Shown piece by piece: positions 36,217-44,465 of a stretch of DNA of 64,000 bases. Position 1 is the stretch's first letter; every line of letters starts with the position of its first letter. The translations under genes were made by a program, and so were the position numbers. Source of the DNA: Ignavibacteriales bacterium (GTDB lineage Bacteria > Bacteroidota > Ignavibacteria > Ignavibacteriales > Melioribacteraceae); the NCBI GenBank assembly GCA_020635275.1, contig JACKAA010000003.1:186001-250000 (forward strand). Direction: 5' to 3'. The notes beneath the pieces are model-generated. The model did no database searches, was not told the origin of the DNA, and saw only the letters and a list, made by a program, of their open reading frames with translations.

Positions 36217-37015
36217 ATTGATTGCTAGATTTCAATTTTTCAATGCTTTTCATATATCTTTGATAACCTTCTGGAATTTTAGGTCCAAAAAGATTCATTT
36301 TTGCTGAAGCTGATTTTTCAACAATAACAGGTTCACCGTTCTCATCTACAAAATAATGAGAAGCTATTGAAAAAATTTGATCGTAACTTTTTATTGAAAG
36401 GAGCTGCTGACTAAATAACTGATCAAAGAAATGTATTAAATCTTCTTTGTTTCCTTTCCAAGTTATCTTTTTCTGTTTATTTTCTAAAAGTTCTCTTATT
36501 GAAGTTGAGTTTTCAGATTCATTCAATTTTTCATTTAGAATCTCGTCTTCAGTTTTTGTTGTTTTTTCCATATCTTCTTCGCTTTTGTTTTCTAAATTAT
36601 TTTCTTGATCTCTCTGACTTATCCAATATTCTAATTCAGAATCGATCATTTTTAAAAAATTTTTATACTTAATTATTTCTTCATTTAAATGTCTCTTTAA
36701 AATTTCATCATTTATGTACCTATCTCCATACATTGGAGAAGTATAATAACTGATAACTCCTTTTAAAAAATCAGTTAATTCATCACAACCATCTTCTGCA
36801 AAAATATTTTTAACAGCGTATTTTTTTAATTCTTGAAATTTCTTTCGAGAAAAACACTGAATAATTCTGTTAACATCAATTTTTACAGAAAATAAATAAC
36901 TGATCTTTTCCTGAGCACCTTTTAAAGTGTCAACAGTAAAAAGTACTTTATGATAATTAAGATTATTTTCTCCCATTCCAATTAAATGTATTTGAAATAC
37001 ATTTTCCCATTTCAA
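36215..37015 (-). CDS. Unknown protein, weakly RteC-like C-terminus
   Basis: The 266 residues have no signal or membrane segment. The middle holds a charged coiled region (about 135-170), and the C-terminus has the pattern KITWKGNKEDLIHFFDQLF, which resembles the end of RteC proteins (regulators of conjugative transposon excision in Bacteroides); this is a weak resemblance only. The start is uncertain: the TTG at 37015 has no ribosome binding site, and an ATG 13 codons later (36976) is an alternative. There are no mobile-element genes nearby. Confidence 0.5.
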   Translation of the reverse strand: MKWENVFQIHLIGMGENNLNYHKVLFTVDTLKGAQEKISYLFSVKIDVNRIIQCFSRKKFQELKKYAVKNIFAEDGCDELTDFLKGVISYYTSPMYGDRYINDEILKRHLNEEIIKYKNFLKMIDSELEYWISQRDQENNLENKSEEDMEKTTKTEDEILNEKLNESENSTSIRELLENKQKKITWKGNKEDLIHFFDQLFSQQLLSIKSYDQIFSIASHYFVDENGEPVIVEKSASAKMNLFGPKIPEGYQRYMKSIEKLKSSNQ

Positions 37016-37147
37016 TTATCGGTTAAGAGATTTTTATGTTTAGAGGCATTAAAATGAAGTAATTCTTTAAAAATGTAGGGAATTTATAACCTATTGTATT
37101 ATAATTATTTATATAGAATAGTTACAAGTATTTACTGAATTATTTTT

Positions 37148-37858
37148 TTAGGGATTATTCGGTCTAATTTCAATTTCACTGATTAATGCTCTTTGAGGCA
37201 ATTTAAGCGTTGTAAAAACTACTTCTGCAACATCCTCGGGATACAATACTTTTTCTGAATTTTTAGGATGAATTGGAGAGTTTAAAATCATATCTGTTAC
37301 AACTGATCCTGGACAAATTGCTACTACTCTTACATCAAATTTTCTTACTTCCTGCATTAAAGATCTTGAAAAGCCCATTACGGCGTGTTTTGTGGCCGAA
37401 TACATTGTTCCCAACTGAAATCCGACTTTTCCGGAAAGTGAAGAAATATTAATAATTGTTCCATGTTTTCTCTTAATCATATGATTTATAACCGCACGAC
37501 TAAAATTGTAAACTCCGTATAAATTCACATCAATTTGTTCTTTAAATTGCTCCAAATTAGATTCAGCAAAAGGAATAAAATGTGCAATTCCAGCATTATT
37601 TATAACAGCATCAATTTTATCAAACTTCTCAAGAATTTTATTTACAGATTCAGTTACAAATTCTTCATTTGAAACATCACCATTAAAATAAATTGTGTTA
37701 GAATTTAATGAAACAAGTTTTTCTTTTAATTTAATCAACCTTTGTACATCTCTTCCAAATATTATAACATCATAGTTTTCTTTGGCCAATTTTATGGCAA
37801 TTGCTTCTCCAATACCTTTACTGGCGCCGGTAACTAATACAACTTCTTTTTTAGACAT
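37148..37858 (-). CDS. Short-chain dehydrogenase/reductase (SDR) 1
   Basis: The 236 residues show a classical SDR: cofactor motif TGASKGIG near residue 11, NNAGI around 88, catalytic Ser in INISSLSG and YxxxK in YSATKHAVM. It would reduce a ketone or oxidise an alcohol with NAD(P)H. Its ATG follows the stop of the second SDR gene at once. Placed downstream of folE and a pyruvoyl-tetrahydropterin-synthase gene, it could be a sepiapterin-reductase-type enzyme, but a 3-oxoacyl reductase role is just as compatible with its sequence. Confidence 0.85.
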   Translation of the reverse strand: MSKKEVVLVTGASKGIGEAIAIKLAKENYDVIIFGRDVQRLIKLKEKLVSLNSNTIYFNGDVSNEEFVTESVNKILEKFDKIDAVINNAGIAHFIPFAESNLEQFKEQIDVNLYGVYNFSRAVINHMIKRKHGTIINISSLSGKVGFQLGTMYSATKHAVMGFSRSLMQEVRKFDVRVVAICPGSVVTDMILNSPIHPKNSEKVLYPEDVAEVVFTTLKLPQRALISEIEIRPNNP

Positions 37859-38560
37859 TTATAAATCACCTGTAATTGGTCTAACAACAATTTCTTCCGG
37901 ACTGAGATTTGTTGAATTCTTATAAATATCAAAAATCAAATCTGCAAGTTTAGTTGAATTCATCATCCTATGTGAAAATTTTTCAATAGTTTTTTCTGGC
38001 CAAATTTCTGTTGATGTCGCACCCGGATAAATATTAATAACCGGAATATTATATTCTCTTAGTTCTTCACGTAAAACTTTTGCAAAAGCAGCCAAACCGG
38101 CTTTAGATGCAGCATAAATTGAACTATTTGTAAAAACTGTATTTGCAGCCACAGATAAAATATTGATAATTAAACCAGATTTCCGCACAATCATTTCTGG
38201 TAAAACTGTTTTTACAGAATATATAGAACCCTTTAGATTTGTATCAATAATACTTTCAATTTCATTGACAGTATTATCCTTAAATGGCTTAAAAGATGTA
38301 ATTCCAGCATTATTAATTAAGCATGTAATAGAATAATTCTTTTTGATTTCACTATAGAATTGTGAAATTTCTTCAATCTTGGAAATATCATTTTTATATG
38401 AAACAACATTTAGTGAATTAGAACTGTTCAAATCATTTATATTTTCAATTCTTCTGGCAGTTCCAATAACTTTATAATTATTTTCTGAGAATTTAATTGC
38501 TAAAGATTTTCCTATTCCAGAACTTGCACCAGTAATCCAAATTGCATCTGTTTTATTCAA
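37859..38560 (-). CDS. Short-chain dehydrogenase/reductase (SDR) 2
   Basis: The 233 residues have TGASSGIG, NNAGIT, Ser in INILSVAAN and the YAASK active site of classical SDRs. It starts with TTG; AAAGGA lies about 6 bases upstream, which supports that start. It follows folE with one base between, and SDR 1 follows it directly, so all sit on one transcript with the pterin genes. It is a candidate for the last carbonyl reductions of tetrahydrobiopterin synthesis. Confidence 0.85.
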   Translation of the reverse strand: MNKTDAIWITGASSGIGKSLAIKFSENNYKVIGTARRIENINDLNSSNSLNVVSYKNDISKIEEISQFYSEIKKNYSITCLINNAGITSFKPFKDNTVNEIESIIDTNLKGSIYSVKTVLPEMIVRKSGLIINILSVAANTVFTNSSIYAASKAGLAAFAKVLREELREYNIPVINIYPGATSTEIWPEKTIEKFSHRMMNSTKLADLIFDIYKNSTNLSPEEIVVRPITGDL

Positions 38561-38561
38561 A

Positions 38562-39128
38562 CTAAATCCTTTTGTGTGAAATTAAATCAAGAAATTCGCC
38601 TCTTGTTCTGGCATCATTTTTAAAATCACCATGCATTGCACTTGTAAGAGTATAAGAATTTTGTTTTTCAACTCCACGCATCATCATGCACATATGATAT
38701 GCTTCTGCCACAACGCCAACTCCGGCCGGATTTAGGTATTCATCTAAAGTATTTGCAATTTCTTGTGTCATTCTTTCTTGCACCTGCAGTCTGCGAGCAA
38801 AAACTTCAACAATCCTTGGTATTTTACTTAAACCAACTATTTTCCCATTAGGAATATAAGCAACATGAACCTTTCCGTAAAATGGCAGCATATGATGTTC
38901 GCACATGCTAAAAAAATCAATATCTTTAACAATTACCATTTCGTCATATTTTTCTTCAAATATCGCATCATTTAAAACAAGTTTAATATCTTTAGTATAA
39001 CCAGAAGTTAGATATTGATAGGCTTTTGCTACCCTTTCAGGTGATTTTAATAATCCTTCTCTTGAGGGATCTTCACCAATTTCTTCAAGAATTGAGTGAA
39101 TATAATTTTGAACCTTTTCTAAATTCAA
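38562..39128 (-). CDS. folE: GTP cyclohydrolase I
   Basis: At 188 residues it is the size of FolE. It opens the imidazole ring of GTP to make 7,8-dihydroneopterin triphosphate, the start of folate and biopterin routes. The zinc ligands Cys and His are in FFSMCEHHMLPFYGK and the second Cys in AYHMCMMMRGVEKQ. The start is TTG with a strong GAGGGGAG site about 8 bases upstream that overlaps the end of the previous gene. Neighbours (PTPS-like protein and two SDRs) point to biopterin rather than folate alone. Confidence 0.96.
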   Translation of the reverse strand: MNLEKVQNYIHSILEEIGEDPSREGLLKSPERVAKAYQYLTSGYTKDIKLVLNDAIFEEKYDEMVIVKDIDFFSMCEHHMLPFYGKVHVAYIPNGKIVGLSKIPRIVEVFARRLQVQERMTQEIANTLDEYLNPAGVGVVAEAYHMCMMMRGVEKQNSYTLTSAMHGDFKNDARTRGEFLDLISHKRI

Positions 39129-39133
39129 TATTT

Positions 39134-39541
39134 TTACTCCCCTCTATATTCAATAAAGTTATTTTCTGTTTCGTGTAATTTAATAGAATATAATTTTCCG
39201 CCTGGAATTTTATCAACTAGCTGATTCCAAATACCTATTGCAACATTTTCTGTTGTAGGGTTGATTCCTTTTAAAAAATCAACATCATAGTTTAGATGTT
39301 TGTGGTCTACTTTTTTAACAACATTTTCAATAATTACAGTTTTTAAAAGTTTTAAATCAACTACATAACCGGTTTTGGGATCTATTTCTCCAGCTACAAC
39401 AACTTCTAAAATATAATTATGGCCATGACCATTTGGATTATTACATTTACCAAATATTCTTTGATTCTCTTCATCAGATAATTCAGTATTATGCAGTCTG
39501 TGTGAAGCACTAAAAACTTCTCTTCTAGATACGTAAATCAT
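39134..39541 (-). CDS. 6-pyruvoyl-tetrahydropterin synthase / 6-carboxytetrahydropterin synthase family
   Basis: The 135 residues have zinc ligands in FSASHRLH and NGHGHNY, the catalytic Cys in FGKCNNPNGHGHNY, Asp-His in KVDHKHLN, and a C-terminal Glu in HETENNFIEYRGE. The Cys-to-HGH spacing (C-N-N-P-N-G-H-G-H) matches the animal biopterin enzyme PTPS-I and differs from the CxxxHGH of E. coli QueD, so biopterin synthesis is likely, although many Bacteroidota members of this subtype are annotated as QueD. It lies between bcp and folE. Confidence 0.85.
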   Translation of the reverse strand: MIYVSRREVFSASHRLHNTELSDEENQRIFGKCNNPNGHGHNYILEVVVAGEIDPKTGYVVDLKLLKTVIIENVVKKVDHKHLNYDVDFLKGINPTTENVAIGIWNQLVDKIPGGKLYSIKLHETENNFIEYRGE

Positions 39542-39542
39542 A

Positions 39543-40004
39543 TTATATCGCTTCCAAATCTTTTGTTACTTCATCAACATGTCCGCTTACTTTAACTTTA
39601 GGATAAATCTTTCTAATAATACCTTTTCCGTCAATTAAAACAGTTGTTCTTTCAACTCCCATATATTTTTTTCCGTACATGCTCTTTTCTTTCCAAACAC
39701 CATATTTTTCAACAACTTTTTTTTCTTCATCGCTTAATAAGATAAATGGCAATTCATATTTTTCTGCAAATTTTTTATGACTTGCTACCGAATCAGGACT
39801 TACGCCAATTATTTCAGCTTTTGTTTTATTAAATTTTGGAAAAGAATCTCTAAAATCACAAGCTTCTGCTGTACATCCCGATGTATCATCTTTAGGATAA
39901 AAATATAATACTATTTTTTTTCCTTCAAATTCTTTTAATGTTCTTTTATTTCCATTGCCATCCAATAAAGTAATTGCGGGTGCTTTTTTACCAACTTCAA
40001 TCAT
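39543..40004 (-). CDS. bcp: Thioredoxin-dependent thiol peroxidase, Bcp family
   Basis: The 153-residue peroxiredoxin has the atypical two-Cys pair in DDTSGCTAEACDF (peroxidatic and resolving Cys five apart) and the usual FYPKD stretch. It detoxifies peroxides using thioredoxin. The start is placed at the second ATG (40004), which has AAAGG 7 bases before it; the ATG five codons earlier has no such site. Its end almost touches the PTPS start, so it is first in this pterin gene run. Confidence 0.95.
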   Translation of the reverse strand: MIEVGKKAPAITLLDGNGNKRTLKEFEGKKIVLYFYPKDDTSGCTAEACDFRDSFPKFNKTKAEIIGVSPDSVASHKKFAEKYELPFILLSDEEKKVVEKYGVWKEKSMYGKKYMGVERTTVLIDGKGIIRKIYPKVKVSGHVDEVTKDLEAI

Positions 40005-40211
40005 ATTTATACCTTTCATATAAAATTTATTTTACAAAATATATAAAATTATACATAAAGAAATGCAAACCTTAAATGTTAATCCTTATTTATCAATTTA
40101 ATTATCAAAACAAAAGTACAAGAATGATACAAATCACAGAAAATTATTTCATGTGCTATTGTTTAAAACCATAGAAAAGTAATAATCTCAAAAAAAGTAA
40201 GGAGATTTAAA

Positions 40212-40637
40212 ATGAAAACGATGAAATTTTATTTTGGGGCACTTTTATTAATTGTATCAAATACTTTTATTGTTGCACAAAGTAATTTATTGGCAGAAAA
40301 TGATAATGAAATTTCTTACACAAATTTTTCTAATGTAAAAACAGAAAAGACGGTTATATCAAGTGAAGAGAATGTTGATGAACAAACTTTTGAAATTAGA
40401 AATGATAAAACATTATACAGCAATGGAATTAATTATTATTTGCCGAAATCTGGTTTTGTAACAATAAAAATAAATGATAGAGAAGGAAACGAAGTTGCTA
40501 ATTTAGTAAATTCAAATGAAGAAGTAGGTAATCATTATGCTAATTTTAGTACCTTCAATCTAACAAGTGGAATTTATCAATATGAAATTTTAATAAATGA
40601 AAAAACTTATTTATCAAGAATGTTAATTGTTAATTAA
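40212..40637 (+). CDS. Small exported protein made mostly of a T9SS sorting-like domain
   Basis: The 141 residues hold a signal peptide (YFGALLLIVSNTFIVAQ), a polar linker of about 45 residues, and a C-terminal domain that follows the type A sorting (Por tail) pattern: YLPKSGFVTIKINDREGNEV, LVNSNEEVGNHYANF, NLTSGIYQYEILI and a final SRMLIVN. There is no cargo domain. An AAGGAG site 7 bases before the ATG supports the start. It may be a decoy, an anchor or a partner of the secretion machine, but function is unknown. It is monocistronic and ends at a terminator. Confidence 0.75.
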   Translation: MKTMKFYFGALLLIVSNTFIVAQSNLLAENDNEISYTNFSNVKTEKTVISSEENVDEQTFEIRNDKTLYSNGINYYLPKSGFVTIKINDREGNEVANLVNSNEEVGNHYANFSTFNLTSGIYQYEILINEKTYLSRMLIVN

Positions 40638-40662
40638 AAGGCTTACATAATTGTAAGCCTTT
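40637..40662. terminator. Bidirectional hairpin between convergent genes
   Basis: AAAGGCTTAC-ATAATT-GTAAGCCTTT: a perfect 10-bp stem with 6-base loop whose ends give A- and T-runs on both strands. It ends the sorting-tail gene and the dodecin gene. Confidence 0.8.
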
Positions 40663-40680
40663 AAAATTCTTAGTATAAAA

Positions 40681-40884
40681 CTATGCATTAATCTTTCTGC
40701 CAATTTTTACTGTTACTTGATATTCAATTTTTTCATCTTGAGTAACTCTGCCTCTTTGTTCAACAACTTCAAACCAAGAAACTCCACCTTCGGTGTTTGC
40801 CTCCATTACAACTTTTTTAACTGCATCTGAATTACTTTCATTTGATATTCCTACTCTTTCAATAATTTCAAATGTTTTTGACAT
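40681..40884 (-). CDS. Dodecin (flavin-binding storage protein)
   Basis: The 67 residues are the canonical dodecin size and fold pattern: a helix (SNSDAVKKVVMEAN), then strands VSWFEVVEQRGRV and EYQVTVKIGRKI. Dodecins form 12-mers that sequester flavins; the Trp in the WFEVVE strand and the Gln in YQVTVK are the stacking residues. The second ATG (40884) is used, because AAAGGA lies about 6 bases upstream; the ATG 15 bases earlier would cover it. It is divergent from a Fur-family gene. Confidence 0.95.
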   Translation of the reverse strand: MSKTFEIIERVGISNESNSDAVKKVVMEANTEGGVSWFEVVEQRGRVTQDEKIEYQVTVKIGRKINA

Positions 40885-41017
40885 TTTATTTCCTTTCATT
40901 AATGTTAATAATTGAATTTTATTAAAAAAAATTAGCCAGTTTTTATATAAAGATACATAAAAACTTAATAATGTTATTACAAGATTTAAAATATTTAGCT
41001 ATCTTTAAATAAAAAAT

Positions 41018-41479
41018 TTGGTATCCGAATTGAAAAACCAGACTGCACACGAGCAATTTAAAAAATTTCTAAAAAGAGAAAAACACAGAATTACTCCGGA
41101 GAGATTTGAAGTTTTAGATTATGCATTAGATTACGATGGACATTTTGGAGCTGATGATTTATATATTAGAATGAAAATGAAAAAGTCTAATGTTTCCAGA
41201 GCAACTATCTATAATACATTAGAGTTATTGGCAAAATGCGACTTATTAGCAAAAAGAAACTTTGGAGATGGGGTAACAAGATTTGAATCAAGTTATAATA
41301 GAAAAAATCACGATCACCTTATATGTACAAATTGCGGGAATATAACGGAATTTAGAAAAACAAAAATTCAAGAAATTGTAAATGAAGTATGTGAAGAACT
41401 TGGCTTTGAAAGTGTTGGTTATAGTTTTAATATTTTCGGGAAATGCAAAAATGTAAAATCATGTAAAAACCTTAAGTGA
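41018..41479 (+). CDS. Fur-family metalloregulator
   Basis: The 153 residues contain the winged-helix DNA-binding domain ('HRITPERFEVLDYALDYDGH', 'KKSNVSRATIYNTLELL') and the C-terminal metal domain with NHDHLICTNCGNITEF and a second CxxxxxC pair (GKCKNVKSC), the structural zinc site. Members sense iron, zinc, manganese or peroxide; which one is unclear. The start is a TTG with no good ribosome binding site; a second TTG at 41030 is equally possible. It is divergent from dodecin (flavin store) and followed by the metallo-beta-lactamase gene. Confidence 0.9.
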   Translation: MVSELKNQTAHEQFKKFLKREKHRITPERFEVLDYALDYDGHFGADDLYIRMKMKKSNVSRATIYNTLELLAKCDLLAKRNFGDGVTRFESSYNRKNHDHLICTNCGNITEFRKTKIQEIVNEVCEELGFESVGYSFNIFGKCKNVKSCKNLK

Positions 41480-41483
41480 AAAG

Positions 41484-42203
41484 ATGAAAAAGTATAATCA
41501 GAAATATCCTTTAATTTGGAAAAAGAAAAATTTCTACATAAAAATATATTGTTCAATACCTAACATTGCGACTGGTATAATTATAACAACTGAAAAATCT
41601 ACAATTGTTGTTGATCCGGGAGATGGTATTTTAAGAGATTTGAATAAAGATTATTCCGCTAAAGAAATTTTAGCAATTTCTGATATTTTTATTTCACATG
41701 GTCATCATGATCATGTTGGAGGGGTATGGTCGCTTCTTACTTATTTATCAGTCATGAAAAAAAGTACTCCATTAAATATTTATTATCCAAAAGGCTGTTT
41801 GGAAATTGAAAGTATTTACAAAGCTTTTCACAATGTATATTCTCATGAATTAAAGTATAAAATAAATTTGAAAGAAATTGATAACAGCAGAACGTTTTTA
41901 AAGAAAGATTTAAAAATAAAACCTTTCAAAGTAAACCACAGAGAACCTTCAGATGATGGTAAAGAATCAATTGAAGTACCTTCATTAGGTTTTAAATTTG
42001 AACATAATGGAAAATCTATTTGTTATGGCGGAGATACTGCTTATTGCGATGCATTGGTTAATATGGCTAAAGGTTCGGATTTAGCAATTATTGAAGCCGG
42101 TGCTGAAAATGAAAATGAAAGTGATTTACATTTAACAATAGAACAAGCTTCAAAAATTGGGAGAACTGCTAAACAGCATTTTCTTGTTCATGTTCCTGAA
42201 TAG
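41484..42203 (+). CDS. Metallo-beta-lactamase-fold hydrolase
   Basis: The 239 residues carry the two-metal motif HGHHDHVGG (H-x-H-x-D-H) near residue 73 and later His/Asp ligands (NHREPS, YGGDTAYCD). Such proteins hydrolyse a wide range of esters, thioesters or RNA; the substrate cannot be given. It starts 5 bases after the Fur-family gene and shares its transcript. Its last 16 bases overlap the end of the convergent M23 gene. Confidence 0.85.
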   Translation: MKKYNQKYPLIWKKKNFYIKIYCSIPNIATGIIITTEKSTIVVDPGDGILRDLNKDYSAKEILAISDIFISHGHHDHVGGVWSLLTYLSVMKKSTPLNIYYPKGCLEIESIYKAFHNVYSHELKYKINLKEIDNSRTFLKKDLKIKPFKVNHREPSDDGKESIEVPSLGFKFEHNGKSICYGGDTAYCDALVNMAKGSDLAIIEAGAENENESDLHLTIEQASKIGRTAKQHFLVHVPE

Positions 42204-43450
42204 CTAATTTTTTCTTTTGATATTTGATCAACTCTTTGTCTTAAGCTGTCACTTAAAACTTTATAATTAACAAGATTGCTATCTGCAACTGATTTAGAAG
42301 CGGGAAATTTTTGATTCAAGTAATTTACTAAGGAACCGTTTTTCCAAAATCTAAAATCTAAGTGTGGACCTGTTGATAATCCTGAGCTGCCTACAAATCC
42401 AATTACTTGACCTTGCTTAACTTTCTTGCCAGATTTAATTCCCTTTCCATAACCAGATAAATGTAAATAAGCAGAAGTATAAACACTATTATGTCTAATT
42501 TTTACCATTCTTCCAGCTCCGCCATTTCTTCCAGCTTGAATTATAATACCATCACCAACTGCTTGAACCGGAGTTCCGATTGCAGCTGCATAATCAATTC
42601 CTCTATGTGGTCTGTAAGTTCTTAAAATAGGATGAAGCCTGCTTCCTGAATAGCGGGAACTAATTCTACTATATTTTAAAGGTGCCTTTAAAAATTGTTT
42701 TTGAAGACTTTTACCTTCTTCGTCAAAATATTCTTCATTTCCATCTTGAACAAACTGGAAAGCATAAAAAGGATTTGATTTATGAATAAACTTTGCACTA
42801 ATAATGTCTCCTATACCTACCGGTTCATTTTCAGCGTAAAGTTGTTCATATATTGCGTAAAACTCGTCTCCTTTTTGAATTGTATAGAAATCAATTTGCC
42901 ATGCAAAAATTTCTGCTAATTCTCCGGCAAGAATCAACGAAGATTTCTGATTTGATAAAGTTTCGTACAATGATGAATTTATAACTCCACTAACTAATTT
43001 TTCCTTTACTGTAACTTCTCTTTCAACCATTTCTATCACAAGAGAATCAGCTAATGTGACTTTTAAATAATTAATTTTACTAAGTTCATATACAAATGCA
43101 TGGAAAGTATTAAGAGAATCGTTTAATTGATAAACTGAATAATTTCTTTTTGGTTGAATTTTTCTGAAATCAAAAATTGGTTTGGATTTTTTAACTATTT
43201 CTGTAATTAAATTATAATCCACATTTTCTGCAATTAAAATATCAGCTAAGGTTTCATTCTTTTTTATTGTTCCTCTAACTACATTGAATGAATCAGCAAT
43301 AAATCCAAATTTATCATAATTAATAATTTCCTGTTCTTTTGGTGTTTCTTCAATTTCTTTGTTTTCTGTACAAGAAATAAATAATTGAACAAATATAAAA
43401 ACAGCTAAAAAAATTAAGACTTGTGATTTTAGGGAAGGAAGTTCTTTCAA
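42188..43450 (-). CDS. M23 (LytM-type) peptidase, probable lipoprotein
   Basis: The 420 residues start with a TTG and an apparent lipoprotein signal (VLIFLAVFIFVQLFISC). A LysM/OapA-like region around 55-110 comes first, and the C-terminal 150 residues are an M23 domain: HPILRTYRPHRGIDYAA (zinc His and Asp), HLSGYGKG, and GPHLDFRF. The last motif is H-x-D where the textbook form is H-x-H, a variant also known from Bacteroidota M23 proteins. It would cut peptidoglycan cross-links in the periplasm. Ten bases separate it from moxR. Confidence 0.88.
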   Translation of the reverse strand: MKELPSLKSQVLIFLAVFIFVQLFISCTENKEIEETPKEQEIINYDKFGFIADSFNVVRGTIKKNETLADILIAENVDYNLITEIVKKSKPIFDFRKIQPKRNYSVYQLNDSLNTFHAFVYELSKINYLKVTLADSLVIEMVEREVTVKEKLVSGVINSSLYETLSNQKSSLILAGELAEIFAWQIDFYTIQKGDEFYAIYEQLYAENEPVGIGDIISAKFIHKSNPFYAFQFVQDGNEEYFDEEGKSLQKQFLKAPLKYSRISSRYSGSRLHPILRTYRPHRGIDYAAAIGTPVQAVGDGIIIQAGRNGGAGRMVKIRHNSVYTSAYLHLSGYGKGIKSGKKVKQGQVIGFVGSSGLSTGPHLDFRFWKNGSLVNYLNQKFPASKSVADSNLVNYKVLSDSLRQRVDQISKEKISYSGT

Positions 43451-43460
43451 GATAGAATAA

Positions 43461-44462
43461 TTATTTGTTAAGGTTTAATTTTTCAATAATATCAACACTA
43501 GTAATACCTTCAGCTTCTGCATTAAAGCTTGGTATTATTCTGTGTCTTAACACTGGAATTAATGCCCTATTTACATCAGCAATTTCTGGTGAAAATCTTC
43601 CATCAAAAATAGCATAAGTTTTTGCTGCTAAAATTAAGTATTGTGAAGCTCTTGGGCCAGCTCCCCAGCTAATTAAATTTCCAATATTTTCATCAGTAGC
43701 TTTACTTTCAGGTCGTGTTTTTCTTACAATCTTTACAGCATGCTGAATTACATTATCTGCAACAGGAACTCTTCTGACTAATTCTTGGAACATAATGATC
43801 TTTTCTGCATTCACAGTTTTCTTAAGATTATTTTCAATAGTACTGGTCGTTCTTTTAATTATTTCAATTTCATCTTCAAGATTTGGATAATCAAGCCAGA
43901 GGTTAAACATAAATCTATCCAATTGAGCTTCAGGCAATGGATAAGTACCTTCCTGTTCAATAGGATTTTGAGTAGCCAATACAAAAAATGGTTCTTCTAG
44001 TAAATATTTTGTTCCTGCCGCTGTAACATTATGTTCTTGCATTGCTTCTAATAAAGCGGCTTGCGTTTTGGGCGGGGTTCTGTTAATTTCATCAGCTAAA
44101 ATAATATTTGCAAAAATTGGCCCTTTAATAAATCTAAAATCTCTTTTTTTTGTACTTAAATCTTCTTCAAGAATTTCAGTTCCGGTAATATCACTCGGCA
44201 TTAAATCCGGAGTAAATTGGATTCTATTAAATTTCAGATCTAAAACTTCAGAGAGAGTTTTTATAAGAAGAGTTTTGGCTAAACCCGGAACACCTACTAA
44301 CAAACAGTGCCCTTTAGCAAATAAAGAAGTGAGAAGATTATCTATTATTTCATCTTGACCAATAATAACTTTAGAAATTTCATTCTTAATTTCTTTTATT
44401 GAATCCTGTAATTCAGAAACTAATTCAACATCATTAAACTGATTTTTATTCTGCAAATTCAA
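43461..44462 (-). CDS. MoxR-family AAA+ ATPase
   Basis: The 333 residues have the MoxR layout: Walker A in LVGVPGLAKTLLIKTL, Walker B in ANIILADEINRTPP, 'EAMQEHNVTAAG' and 'ATQNPIEQEGTYPLPEAQLD' as in this family. MoxR proteins act as chaperones for metal insertion or complex maturation, often with von-Willebrand-type partners, none of which is seen here. The start is a TTG; a second TTG two codons later has AGGA at a better distance. It lies between the last SurA-like gene and the M23 gene. Confidence 0.93.
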   Translation of the reverse strand: MNLQNKNQFNDVELVSELQDSIKEIKNEISKVIIGQDEIIDNLLTSLFAKGHCLLVGVPGLAKTLLIKTLSEVLDLKFNRIQFTPDLMPSDITGTEILEEDLSTKKRDFRFIKGPIFANIILADEINRTPPKTQAALLEAMQEHNVTAAGTKYLLEEPFFVLATQNPIEQEGTYPLPEAQLDRFMFNLWLDYPNLEDEIEIIKRTTSTIENNLKKTVNAEKIIMFQELVRRVPVADNVIQHAVKIVRKTRPESKATDENIGNLISWGAGPRASQYLILAAKTYAIFDGRFSPEIADVNRALIPVLRHRIIPSFNAEAEGITSVDIIEKLNLNK

Positions 44463-44465
44463 ATC

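Noticed and set aside
39134..39541. QueD for queuosine synthesis
   Set aside because: Not excluded, but the Cys spacing and neighbouring folE and SDR genes fit biopterin better, and no queC, queE or queF lies in the window.
40900..41017. Promoters in the dodecin/Fur gap (TATCTTTA boxes on both strands)
   Set aside because: No TTG element at 17-20 bases was found on either strand, so I did not list them.
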